Origin: Nonomuraea muscovyensis
GTDB lineage: Bacteria > Actinomycetota > Actinomycetes > Streptosporangiales > Streptosporangiaceae
Direction of reading: 5' to 3'
Length of the DNA: 64,000 bases
NCBI RefSeq assembly: GCF_014207745.1
Contig: NZ_JACHJB010000001.1
Coordinates: 3,286,001-3,350,000, forward strand
Below are positions 26,753-35,844 of the stretch, piece after piece. The first letter of the stretch is position 1, and each line of letters begins with the position of its first letter. The notes beneath the pieces are model-generated. The model did no database searches. It saw only the letters and a list, made by a program, of their open reading frames with translations, and was not told the DNA's origin. The position numbers were made by a program, and so were the translations under genes.

Positions 26753-28660
26753 GTGGAATCTCCTGTTGAGATCGTCCAGCACACCGCCGGCGGAGTGATC
26801 GGCGTCTCGTGGCTCATGATCGCGTTCCCGTTGCTGGGGGCGGCGATCCTGCTGGTCCTCGGGCGGATCACCAACCGGTGGGGACACCTGCTGGGCGTGG
26901 CCATGTCCCTCGCCTCGTTCGTCGTGGCTGTGCTGGCTTTCTTCGAGCTGATCGGCCTGCCCGACGGGCAGCGCCGCCAGGCCGTGCACCTGTGGGAGTT
27001 CATCCCCGGCATGGTCGACATGGGGCTGCTGATCGACCCGCTGTCGATCTGCTTCGCGCTGCTGATCACCGGTGTCGGATCGCTGATCCACATCTACTCG
27101 ATCGGCTACATGGCGCACGACTCCGACCGGCGCCGCTTCTTCGCTTACCTCAACCTGTTCGTCGCCGCGATGCTCCTGCTGGTGCTGGCCGACAACTACG
27201 TCGGGCTGTTCATCGGCTGGGAGGGCGTGGGTCTGGCCTCCTACCTGCTGATCGGGTTCTGGCAGTTCAAGCCGTCGGCCGCGGTCGCGGCGAAGAAGGC
27301 GTTCGTGGTCAACCGCGTCGGTGACTTCGGGCTGCTGGTCGGCATGTTCATCATCTGGTCGTCGTTCGGCACGTTCGCCTTCGCCGACCTCGGCGCCCAG
27401 GTGGGCACCGCCTCCCAGGGCACGGTCACCGCGATCGGCCTGCTGCTGCTCCTCGGCGCGTGCGGCAAGTCGGCGCAGCTCCCGCTGCAGTCGTGGTTGC
27501 TCGACGCGATGGAGGGCCCGACCCCGGTCTCGGCCCTCATCCACGCCGCGACCATGGTCACCGCCGGCGTCTACCTGGTGGTCCGCTCCGGCGCGTTCTT
27601 CTTCGAGCCGGGCTCGCCGCAGGCGCTCGCCGTCGCGATCGTCGGCGCGGCCACGCTGCTCGCCGGTGCGATCATCGGTTGCGCGAAGGACGACATCAAG
27701 AAGGGCCTGGCCGGCTCGACGATGTCGCAGATCGGCTACATGATGCTGGGCGCGGGTCTCGGCCCGGCCGGCTACGCCTTCGCGATCGGCCACCTGATCA
27801 CGCACGGCTTCTTCAAGGCCGACATGTTCCTCGGCGCCGGCTCGGTCATGCACGGCATGAACGACGAGGTGGACATGCGCAAGTACGGCGGCCTGCGTAA
27901 GTACATGCCGCTGACCTTCGCCACGTTCATGGTCGGCTACCTGGCGATCATCGGATTCCCGCTGCTGTCCGGTTACTTCACCAAGGACGGCATCATCGAG
28001 ACCGCGGTCCACGAGCAGCCCGTGCTGGGCTGGCTGGCCGTGCTGGGCGCGGGCATCACCGGCTTCTACATGTCGCGGATGGTCTTCATGACCTTCTTCG
28101 GCGAGAAGCGGTGGGCGCAGGACGCGCACCCGCACGAGTCGCCCAAGGTCATGACGATCCCGCTGATCGTCCTGTCGATCGGCTCGATCTTCCTGGGGGG
28201 CTACCTCATTCTCAACGGCACGCTGATGAGGTTCCTCGCTCCCGCCGTCGGTGCGCCCGAGGCAGAGCCGGGCTTCAACCCGTTCACGACCCCGGGCCTC
28301 GCCACGCTGGCGCTGGTCGCGGTCGGCGCGGGCTTCGCGTGGATGCGGTACGGCAAGGCCGAGGTGCCCGCGGTGGCGCCGCGCGGCTCGTTCCTCACCA
28401 CGTTCGCCCGGCGTGACCTGTACGGCGACGCGCTCAACGAGTCGCTGTTCATGCGCCCCGGCCAGTGGCTGACCCGCCTCGCGGTGTTCTTCGACAACCG
28501 CGGCATCGACGGGGTGGTCAACGGGCTGGCCGCGGGCATCGGCGGGACCTCCGGCCGCCTGCGGCGGATCCAGACGGGCTTCGCCAGAACGTACGCGCTG
28601 TCCATCCTGATCGGTGCCGCCCTGCTGACCGGCGCCCTGCTCCTCGTTGGGAACATCTGA
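26753..28660 (+). CDS. nuoL: NADH-quinone oxidoreductase subunit L
   Basis: A 635-aa antiporter-like proton-pumping subunit with about 16 helices, including the lateral helix region at the C-terminus. Conserved blocks [18 protein letters not shown] and [20 protein letters not shown] are present. GTG 26753 follows an AGGTGA site; the stop overlaps nuoM by one base. Confidence 0.95.
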   Translation: MESPVEIVQHTAGGVIGVSWLMIAFPLLGAAILLVLGRITNRWGHLLGVAMSLASFVVAVLAFFELIGLPDGQRRQAVHLWEFIPGMVDMGLLIDPLSICFALLITGVGSLIHIYSIGYMAHDSDRRRFFAYLNLFVAAMLLLVLADNYVGLFIGWEGVGLASYLLIGFWQFKPSAAVAAKKAFVVNRVGDFGLLVGMFIIWSSFGTFAFADLGAQVGTASQGTVTAIGLLLLLGACGKSAQLPLQSWLLDAMEGPTPVSALIHAATMVTAGVYLVVRSGAFFFEPGSPQALAVAIVGAATLLAGAIIGCAKDDIKKGLAGSTMSQIGYMMLGAGLGPAGYAFAIGHLITHGFFKADMFLGAGSVMHGMNDEVDMRKYGGLRKYMPLTFATFMVGYLAIIGFPLLSGYFTKDGIIETAVHEQPVLGWLAVLGAGITGFYMSRMVFMTFFGEKRWAQDAHPHESPKVMTIPLIVLSIGSIFLGGYLILNGTLMRFLAPAVGAPEAEPGFNPFTTPGLATLALVAVGAGFAWMRYGKAEVPAVAPRGSFLTTFARRDLYGDALNESLFMRPGQWLTRLAVFFDNRGIDGVVNGLAAGIGGTSGRLRRIQTGFARTYALSILIGAALLTGALLLVGNI

Positions 28661-30225
28661 TGTCGTCACTCTGGCTCCCAATCATCATGGCGGTGCCCGT
28701 GCTGGGCGCCGTCGTGGTGGCGCTGCTGCCCAAGGGCAGTGACAAGCTGGCCAAGCAGGTCACGCTGGCGGTCTCGCTGGTCGTGCTCGCGCTGACGCTG
28801 GTCATGGCGTTCCAGTTCCCGTCGGCGCGCGGCGAGCGGTTCAAGTTCGAGAAGAGCTACGACTGGATCCCCAGCTTCGGCGTGCACTTCGGGGTCGGCG
28901 TCGACGGCATCGCGCTGGTGCTCATCGCCCTGTCGGCGGTGCTCGTGCCGATCGTGGTGCTGGCCTCCTGGCACGACGCCGACGGCGTCCGCACCGCCGA
29001 CGGCACGCTCATCACGCCGAAGCGCTCGGTCAAGACGTACTTCTCGCTGCTGCTCGTGCTGGAAGCGATGATGATCGGCGTCTTCGCGGCGACCGACATC
29101 TTCCTGTTCTACGTCTTCTTCGAAGCCATGCTGATCCCGATGTACTTCATGATCGGGTCGTACGGCGGCGCCCAGCGGTCCTACGCGGCCGTCAAGTTCC
29201 TGCTGTACTCCCTGTTCGGCGGCCTGCTCATGCTGGTCGCGGTCATCGGGCTGTACGTGGTCGCGGGCAAGGGCACGTTCATGTTCCCCGAGCTCGTCGG
29301 GGCGATCCAGGATCCGGCCACGCAGAAGTGGCTGTTCGCCGGCTTCTTCATCGCGTTCGCCATCAAGGCGCCGCTGTGGCCGGTGCACACCTGGCTGCCC
29401 GACGCGGCCGCCCAGGCGCCGGCCGGCGCCGCGGTGCTGCTCGTGGGCGTGCTCGACAAGGTGGGCACGTTCGGGATGCTCCGCTTCTGCCTGGAGCTGT
29501 TCCCGGAGGCCGCCAAGGCGTTCACGATGCCGATCGTGGTGCTCGCGGTCATCAGCATCATCTACGGCGCGATCGTGGCCATCGGGCAGACCGACATGAA
29601 GCGCCTGATCGCCTACACGTCGATCTCGCACTTCGGCTTCATCGTGATGGGCGTGTTCGCCATGTCGCAGGTCTCCCAGGCCGGCGCGACGCTCTACATG
29701 GTCAACCACGGCTTCGCCACCGGCGCGCTGTTCCTGGCCGCCGGGTTCCTCATCGCCCGGCGCGGCTCGCCGCACATCGCCGACTACGGCGGTGTGCAGA
29801 AGGTCGCCCCGCTGCTCGCGGGCTACTTCCTGATCGCCGGTCTGGCCGGTCTGTCGCTGCCCGGCCTGTCGTCGTTCGTCAGCGAGTTCATGGTCATGGT
29901 CGGCACGTACTCCAGCCCGGCTTTCGGCTCCGGCGCGCTGACGGTCGCGGCGATCGTGTCGGCGGTGGCGGTGATCCTGGCCGCCGTCTACATCCTGTGG
30001 ATGGTGCAGCGGGCGCTGAACGGGCCGACCGCCGAGCCGGTCAAGGCCTTCAAGGACCTGAACGTGCGCGAGGTCGTCGTGCTCGCGCCGCTGGTCGCCC
30101 TGATCATCGGCTTCGGGTTCTTCCCCAAGCCGCTGCTCGACGTGATCAACCCCGCGGTGACCCAGACGCTGGTCAACGTGAAAGTGGACAACCCGGCTAT
30201 CGCTGAGAAGGGGGCCGGCCAGTGA
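28660..30225 (+). CDS. nuoM: NADH-quinone oxidoreductase subunit M
   Basis: A 521-aa antiporter-like subunit of 14 helices. Conserved FFEAMLIPMYFMIG, the WPVHTWLPDAAAQAPA loop and MKRLIAYTSISHFGFI are intact. The TGATG junction with nuoL sets the start at 28660; the longer frame upstream is nuoL in another phase. It overlaps nuoN by 4 nt. Confidence 0.95.
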   Translation: MSSLWLPIIMAVPVLGAVVVALLPKGSDKLAKQVTLAVSLVVLALTLVMAFQFPSARGERFKFEKSYDWIPSFGVHFGVGVDGIALVLIALSAVLVPIVVLASWHDADGVRTADGTLITPKRSVKTYFSLLLVLEAMMIGVFAATDIFLFYVFFEAMLIPMYFMIGSYGGAQRSYAAVKFLLYSLFGGLLMLVAVIGLYVVAGKGTFMFPELVGAIQDPATQKWLFAGFFIAFAIKAPLWPVHTWLPDAAAQAPAGAAVLLVGVLDKVGTFGMLRFCLELFPEAAKAFTMPIVVLAVISIIYGAIVAIGQTDMKRLIAYTSISHFGFIVMGVFAMSQVSQAGATLYMVNHGFATGALFLAAGFLIARRGSPHIADYGGVQKVAPLLAGYFLIAGLAGLSLPGLSSFVSEFMVMVGTYSSPAFGSGALTVAAIVSAVAVILAAVYILWMVQRALNGPTAEPVKAFKDLNVREVVVLAPLVALIIGFGFFPKPLLDVINPAVTQTLVNVKVDNPAIAEKGAGQ

Positions 30226-31808
30226 ACGGTGTCATAGAGGCGCCGACGATCGAGTACGGCGTGCTCGCGCCGTTGCTGCTGGTGTTCGGCGCGGCCGTGC
30301 TCGGCGTGCTGGTGGAGGCGTTCGCGCCGCGCTACCTGCGCAAGGCCATCCACATGCCGCTCACGCTGCTGTCGCTGCTGGGCGCGTTCGCGCTGACGAT
30401 CGTCACGGTCGTCAAGGGCGACCTGCCCACGACCGCCGCGGCGATGGGCGCGGTCGCGATCGACGGGCCCGCCCTGTTCATCTGGGGCGTCGTGCTCATC
30501 CTGTCGGCCGTGTGCGTGCTGATGATCAATGACGAGGGTCACTTCGTCGCCTCGGCCGCCGCCGTCCCCGGCAGCTCCGAGGAGGAGCAGGCCGAGGCGG
30601 CCGGCAGCGAGCACACCGAGGTCTACCCGCTGGTCCTGTTCGCGGTGGGCGGCATGATGCTGTTCCCCGCCTCCAACGACCTGCTGACGATGTTCGTCGC
30701 GCTCGAGGTCATGTCGCTGCCGCTGTACCTGCTGTGCGGCCTGGCCCGGCGTCGCCGCCTGCTGTCGCAGGAGGCGTCGATGAAGTACTTCCTGCTCGGC
30801 GCGTTCTCCTCGGCGTTCTTCCTGTACGGCGCGGCGATGGTCTACGGCTTCGCCGGCACCGTGTCCCTGCCGGGCATCAGCAAGGCCCTGGGCACCAGCG
30901 GCCTGCTGGACCCGCTGCTGATGATCGGCCTCTCGCTGCTCGGCGTCGGGCTGCTGTTCAAGATCGGCGCCGCGCCGTTCCAGGCGTGGAAGCCGGACGT
31001 CTACCAGGGCGCTCCGACGCCCGTCACCGCGCTGATGGCCTCCGGCACGCTGGTCGCGGCCGTGGGCGCCGTGCTGCGGGTGTTCTGGGTCGGCCTGGGC
31101 AACCTCGACTGGAACTGGCGGCCGGTCATGTGGGCCGTGGCGGCCCTGACCATGATCATCGGCTCGGTGCTGGCGATCACGCAGACCGACATCAAGCGGA
31201 TGCTCGCCTACTCGTCCATCGCGCACGCGGGCTTCCTGCTCATCGGCGTCATGGCCACGTTCGACAAGGCCGAGCAGAACGTCGGCTCGCTGTCGGCCAT
31301 CCTGTTCTACCTGCTGGTCTACAGCCTGACGACCGTGGGCGCGTTCGCGGTGGTGACGATGGTGCGCGATCCCGGAGGCGAGGCCTGGCACCTGTCCCGC
31401 TGGGCCGGGCTGGGCAAGCGGTCGCCGATCCTCGCGGGTGTCTTCGCGTTCTTCCTGCTCGCCTTCGCCGGCATCCCGCTGACGAGCGGCTTCTTCGGCA
31501 AGTACGCCGTCTTCACGGCGGCGCTGGGCAGCGGCATGGAGACCGGCGACTCGCTGGGCGGCTGGATGACCGGGCTGGTCGTGCTGGGCGTGGTCGCCTC
31601 GGCCGTCGCCGCGTTCTTCTACGTCCGCGTCATCGTGCTGATGTTCTTCAGCGAGCCCGCGGCCGACGGGCCGACGATCGCCGTGCCCAGTATGGGCACC
31701 GTGGCCGTCATCACCGTCGCCCTGCTGGTTACGGTAGGGGTGGGGCTGTTCCCGCAGCCCGTGCTCGACCTGGCCAACCAGGCCGCCTCCGGCCTGTTCA
31801 TCCGATAG
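30222..31808 (+). CDS. nuoN: NADH-quinone oxidoreductase subunit N
   Basis: A 528-aa antiporter-like subunit of about 14 helices. Family segments FVALEVMSLPLYLLCGL, FQAWKPDVYQGAPTPVTA and IKRMLAYSSIAHAGFLLIG are present. Last complex I gene; a polyprenyl synthase follows after 9 nt, so quinone side-chain synthesis is probably in the same transcript. Confidence 0.95.
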   Translation: MNGVIEAPTIEYGVLAPLLLVFGAAVLGVLVEAFAPRYLRKAIHMPLTLLSLLGAFALTIVTVVKGDLPTTAAAMGAVAIDGPALFIWGVVLILSAVCVLMINDEGHFVASAAAVPGSSEEEQAEAAGSEHTEVYPLVLFAVGGMMLFPASNDLLTMFVALEVMSLPLYLLCGLARRRRLLSQEASMKYFLLGAFSSAFFLYGAAMVYGFAGTVSLPGISKALGTSGLLDPLLMIGLSLLGVGLLFKIGAAPFQAWKPDVYQGAPTPVTALMASGTLVAAVGAVLRVFWVGLGNLDWNWRPVMWAVAALTMIIGSVLAITQTDIKRMLAYSSIAHAGFLLIGVMATFDKAEQNVGSLSAILFYLLVYSLTTVGAFAVVTMVRDPGGEAWHLSRWAGLGKRSPILAGVFAFFLLAFAGIPLTSGFFGKYAVFTAALGSGMETGDSLGGWMTGLVVLGVVASAVAAFFYVRVIVLMFFSEPAADGPTIAVPSMGTVAVITVALLVTVGVGLFPQPVLDLANQAASGLFIR

Positions 31809-31817
31809 GGGACCCGT

Positions 31818-32807
31818 ATGTCTGCGCCTCCCGTTGTTGACCTTCCGATCGAGGACGAGCGGTTGGCGCAGGACGTGTCCACCGGACTGGCCGCGGTCGA
31901 GAAGCTGTTGCGCTCGTCGGTGGAGAGCGAGGACGCCTTCGTCACGGAGGCGTCCAAGCACCTCATCGAGGCGGGCGGCAAGAGGTTCCGCACGCTGATG
32001 GTGCTGCTGGCCGCGCAGTTCGGCGACCCGTCCGCGCCGGGCGTCGTGCCCGGCGCCGTGGTCATCGAGCTGACCCACCTCGGGTCGCTCTACCACGACG
32101 ACGTCATGGACGAGGCCCGCGTACGCCGCGGGTCGCCGTCCGCCAACGCCCGGTGGGACAACACCGTGGCCATCCTGACCGGCGACTACCTGTTCGCCCA
32201 GGCCTCCGACATCCTGGCCGACCTCGGGCCGGAGCTGATCCGCATCCAGGCCCAGACGTTCTCCCGGCTGGTGCAGGGGCAGATCCGCGAGACGATCGGG
32301 CCGAAGGGCGACGACGACGCGGTCGCCCACTACATCAGCGTGCTGGCCGACAAGACGGGCTCCCTGATCGCCGCCTCCGGCCGTTTCGGCGCGTTGCTGT
32401 CCGGGGCTCCGGCCGACGTCGAGGAGCGGCTCAGCAGGGCGTGCGAGGCCATCGGCGTGGCCTGGCAGCTCGGTGACGACCTGCTCGACGTGGCGTCCGA
32501 CTCCACCGAGTCGGGCAAGACGCCCGGCACCGACCTGCGCGAGGGCATCCGCACCCTGCCCGTGCTGTACGTGCTGGCCTCAGACGGCTCCTCGCGGCTC
32601 GGGGAGCTGCTGGCGGGCCCCGTGGCCGACGAGGACGTCGAGGAGGCTCTGCGGTTGCTCAGGGCGCATCCGGCGATGGACCAGGCGCGGGCGGAGCTCA
32701 CGGCGTGGGTCGACCGGGCCCGTGCCGACCTGACCGGCCTGCCCGACATCCCGGCCAAGGACGCCTTCCTGGCGCTGTGCGACTACGTGGTCGAGCGCTC
32801 GGGCTGA
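31818..32807 (+). CDS. Polyprenyl (long-chain trans-prenyl) diphosphate synthase
   Basis: A 329-aa all-helical prenyltransferase. First aspartate-rich motif HDDVMDEA and second motif GDDLLD are both intact, with the GGKRFRTL substrate loop before them. Small residues upstream of the first motif (THLGSLY) are compatible with a long product. Position behind nuoN suggests it makes the menaquinone side chain, in line with similar placement in Streptomyces. Chain length cannot be read. Its last 25 nt overlap the convergent rarD. Confidence 0.9.
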   Translation: MSAPPVVDLPIEDERLAQDVSTGLAAVEKLLRSSVESEDAFVTEASKHLIEAGGKRFRTLMVLLAAQFGDPSAPGVVPGAVVIELTHLGSLYHDDVMDEARVRRGSPSANARWDNTVAILTGDYLFAQASDILADLGPELIRIQAQTFSRLVQGQIRETIGPKGDDDAVAHYISVLADKTGSLIAASGRFGALLSGAPADVEERLSRACEAIGVAWQLGDDLLDVASDSTESGKTPGTDLREGIRTLPVLYVLASDGSSRLGELLAGPVADEDVEEALRLLRAHPAMDQARAELTAWVDRARADLTGLPDIPAKDAFLALCDYVVERSG

Positions 32808-33718
32808 TCCTGGAGGGCCAGGGCCTCCCTGCGGTCCCGGGCGTTCGCCCGCGCCGCGCGGATGCTGTCGTAGGTGAAGATCGCCAGAGCCAGCCACACG
32901 ATCGAGAAGCCGATCCAGCGGCTGGCCGGCATGGTCTCCTTCGCGACGAGCACCCCGCACATGAACTGCAGGACCGGCGCGATGTACTGCAGCAACCCGA
33001 TGGTGCTCAGCGGCACCCTGATGGCGGCCGCGGTGAAGCACAGCAGCGGCACCGCGGTGATCACTCCCGCGCCGACCAGGAGCAGCGCGTGCCCCGTGGT
33101 CGTGTGCCCGAACGTGGCCTCGCCCGCCGCCTCCAGGTAGACGAGGTAGGCGGCGGCGGGGGCCAGCAGCACCAGCGTCTCCACGGTGAGGCTCTCGGCC
33201 GCGCCCACGTTCGCCTGCTTCTTCACCAGCCCGTACACGCCGAACGAGACCGCGAGCGTCAGCGCGATCCAGGGCAGGCGGCCGTAGTCGAAGGTGAGCA
33301 CCAGCACCGCCAGGGTGCCGAACCCGACCGCCGCCCACTGCAGCGGCCGCAGCCGCTCCCGCAGCAGTACCACCCCGAACAGCACGCTCACCAGCGGGTT
33401 GATGAAGTAGCCGAGGGCGCTCTCGACGACGTGGTTGCTGTTGACGGCGTAGATGTAGACGCCCCAGTTGGCGGTGATGATCGCCGCGGCCAGCGCCAGG
33501 AGCCCCAGCTTCCGGGGCTGCCGGAGCAGCCCCTTGATCCACGACCAGTGCCTGCGCACGGCGAGCACGGCGACGACCGCCAGGAGCGACCACACGATCC
33601 GGTGGGCCAGGATCTCGACGGCGTCGGACGGCTTGAGCAGCGGCCAGTAGAGGGGGAACAACCCCCACATCGTGTAGGCGGCCACACCGAACAACACACC
33701 ACGCCGAAGGTCAGGCAT
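32783..33718 (-). CDS. rarD: EamA-family transporter RarD
   Basis: A 311-aa ten-helix DMT protein. It starts with the RarD-type segment GVLFGVAAYTMWGLFPLYW and has the conserved AHRIVWSLL and ALGYFINPLVSVLFGVVLLRERL blocks. The substrate is unknown. ATG 33718 was chosen as the first start before helix 1. It converges with a 25-nt overlap on the prenyl synthase and is divergent from msrA. Confidence 0.9.
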   Translation of the reverse strand: MPDLRRGVLFGVAAYTMWGLFPLYWPLLKPSDAVEILAHRIVWSLLAVVAVLAVRRHWSWIKGLLRQPRKLGLLALAAAIITANWGVYIYAVNSNHVVESALGYFINPLVSVLFGVVLLRERLRPLQWAAVGFGTLAVLVLTFDYGRLPWIALTLAVSFGVYGLVKKQANVGAAESLTVETLVLLAPAAAYLVYLEAAGEATFGHTTTGHALLLVGAGVITAVPLLCFTAAAIRVPLSTIGLLQYIAPVLQFMCGVLVAKETMPASRWIGFSIVWLALAIFTYDSIRAARANARDRREALALQDQPERSTT

Positions 33719-33748
33719 ACCCCCATCTAAGGCGATCCACACCTTTAA

Positions 33749-33760
33749 ACACAAATGTGT
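33749..33760. promoter_or_regulatory. Small palindrome in the rarD-msrA promoter region
   Basis: ACACA-AA-TGTGT in AT-rich intergenic DNA, a possible operator. A possible msrA -10 is TACAGT (33809-33814). Confidence 0.25.
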
Positions 33761-33838
33761 ATCACTATACGGAAATATGTAGGACTTCTTAACGGTTGAG
33801 CGTTTTGTACAGTGGACGGAGACTGCGGAGGTGGCACC

Positions 33839-34510
<672 letters not shown>

Positions 34511-34566
34511 GCCGATGCTCGGGCAGGGTCGCTGCGGTTCTATACAGAAAGATGTACAGTTGATGC

Positions 34567-34875
34567 ATGACTGTTCTGCACGACGCTACTGAGCTGAGCG
34601 TCACAGAGGCGGCCCAGCGAGGCGTTGCCCGCCTGGTGGCTGATGCGGAGCAGGGGGCCGATCTGGTGGTCACCCGTCGGCATCAGCCAGTGGCGGCCGT
34701 GGTGAGCATTCGCCGGCTCAATGAGTTGGAGGAAGCGGCGGCTGATCTGCGTGATCTGGCGCTTGTGCTCGCCCGGTCAGTCACGGACACGGGGGAGCGG
34801 GTCTCGCTCGATGAGGTGCTTGCCGCTTTCGGGCATACTCGCGAATCGCTGTCCGCCATCCCGGACGATGAGTGA
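34567..34875 (+). CDS. Phd/YefM-family antitoxin
   Basis: A 102-aa antitoxin. The N-terminus SVTEAAQRGVARLVADAEQG is the Phd/YefM fold that binds operator DNA, with VTRRHQPVAAVVS as the following strand; the C-terminal acidic half would wrap the toxin. It lies 3 nt before a RelE/ParE-type toxin gene and 56 nt after msrA. TATACA (34541-34546) is a possible -10, with little space for a ribosome site. Confidence 0.8.
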   Translation: MTVLHDATELSVTEAAQRGVARLVADAEQGADLVVTRRHQPVAAVVSIRRLNELEEAAADLRDLALVLARSVTDTGERVSLDEVLAAFGHTRESLSAIPDDE

Positions 34876-34878
34876 ATC

Positions 34879-35397
34879 GTGTCCGACGTCGTCTTCACGG
34901 CGTCGGCGGTCGACGATCTCCGGCGCATTGGCCCAGACGCGGTGCCCAAGGTGCTCAAGAAGATCCTTCTCCTGCTGGACAACCCTGAGGCTGGTTACCC
35001 GCTCGGCGAGGAACTGACCGGTTTCCGGAAGCTGGTGGTCGGTCGCAACACCTGGCGTGTCGTCTACCGCATCACCGAGGACAAGTCGGTGGAGATCTGC
35101 GAGGTGTGGGCTGTCGGTGAGCGGGCCGACGCGGAAGTGTACGCGGAGGCGACGGCGAGGGTTCGCGAGGCGGGTGCTGGCCGTCCCGAGATCATCCAGC
35201 TCGGCCAGGTGATCGAGCGCCTTGGCAAGCTTGCCGATCACATTCGGGTGGAGAAAGCACCCCCTAGAGAACCGGTTCCAGATTGGCTCGCGGACCGGTT
35301 GATCTACACGGTCGGGATGGCGCGTGAGGACGTTGCCGCTCTTGATCTTCAAGAGGCGGTCGACACGTGGGCTGAGTACCGGTCCAAGCCTCATTAG
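34879..35397 (+). CDS. RelE/ParE-family toxin with a C-terminal extension
   Basis: A 172-aa protein whose first 90 residues follow the RelE fold: VVFTASAVDDLRRIGPDAV, then a central GFRKLVVGRNTWRVVYRI and EICEVWAVGERADAEVY. Typical toxins of this family end there; this one adds about 80 mainly helical residues of no recognised family. It would be an mRNA interferase or gyrase poison held by the upstream antitoxin; which of these cannot be decided. GTG 34879. The stop is in the same frame as the following msrA fragment. Confidence 0.8.
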   Translation: MSDVVFTASAVDDLRRIGPDAVPKVLKKILLLLDNPEAGYPLGEELTGFRKLVVGRNTWRVVYRITEDKSVEICEVWAVGERADAEVYAEATARVREAGAGRPEIIQLGQVIERLGKLADHIRVEKAPPREPVPDWLADRLIYTVGMAREDVAALDLQEAVDTWAEYRSKPH

Positions 35398-35427
35398 GTC
35401 GCGCATCTATTGCCTGAAGCGAAGCGC

Positions 35428-35526
35428 TACCACCAGCAGTATTTGTTCAAAGTTCCGAACGGATACTGCGGCATCGGCGGGACGGGTGTCGCCTGCCCGG
35501 TCGGTCTGACCTCCGGCGAGGCGTAG
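35428..35526 (+). pseudogene. msrA 3'-end fragment 1
   Basis: From Tyr-His-Gln-Gln to the stop, this fragment encodes the same 32 residues as the end of the intact msrA (both recycling cysteines included) but differs from it mostly at silent positions, so it is not a recent copy. No msrA body precedes it. The codons just before (35407-35427) read LLPEAKR, similar to fragment 2 and unlike msrA. It lies 30 nt after the RelE-type toxin stop. Confidence 0.85.
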
Positions 35527-35844
35527 ACCTGCGGAGACAGGAGAGAGTTTGATCAGGACGACTCGGCCGTTCCCGATAGGAAGGCCGTAACGATGCCGTT
35601 CAGACCGAGCAAGAAAGGGGCGCTGGCGCAAGTTCGCGACGGCGTCGATCATGTTGGTGATCGACCGGACCCCGGACCCAGGCTCGCGATCGGCGAGGTG
35701 CACAGTTTCGGGATGACCCCGGCGATATAGGGGAAACATACCGGCCTCCTCTAGCCTCCGTATGTCTTTCCCCGGCTCAACTCAGACCCCGCCTCGGTGG
35801 TCGGAGAGTTGGGTCCGGGGCCCCTTCGGAGGAAGAAGCACACG
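35527..35844 (+). other. Intergenic region with short ORFs upstream of the beta-helix gene
   Basis: No recognised gene. AGGAGAGAG is followed by a 13-codon TTG frame (35549-35590). GGAAGG then precedes a 45-codon ATG frame (35593-35730, starting MPFRPSKKGALAQ). Either may be a leader peptide; neither has a known relative. The last 80 bp are pyrimidine-rich and GC-rich and hold a GGAGGAAG ribosome site for the next gene. Confidence 0.3.

Noticed and set aside
26675..28681. 668-codon open frame antisense to nuoL, and similar frames of 554-780 codons antisense to nuoH, nuoM and nuoN
   Set aside because: They are rich in Arg, His, Gln and Asp, have no domain or ribosome site, and mirror real genes codon for codon, as expected in high-GC DNA.
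35407..35739. 110-codon antisense frame across msrA fragment 1
   Set aside because: It reads the msrA tail backwards and has no homology or ribosome site.
35731..35844. Riboswitch in the leader of the beta-helix gene
   Set aside because: The GC-rich complementary stretches do not match any riboswitch core I know.
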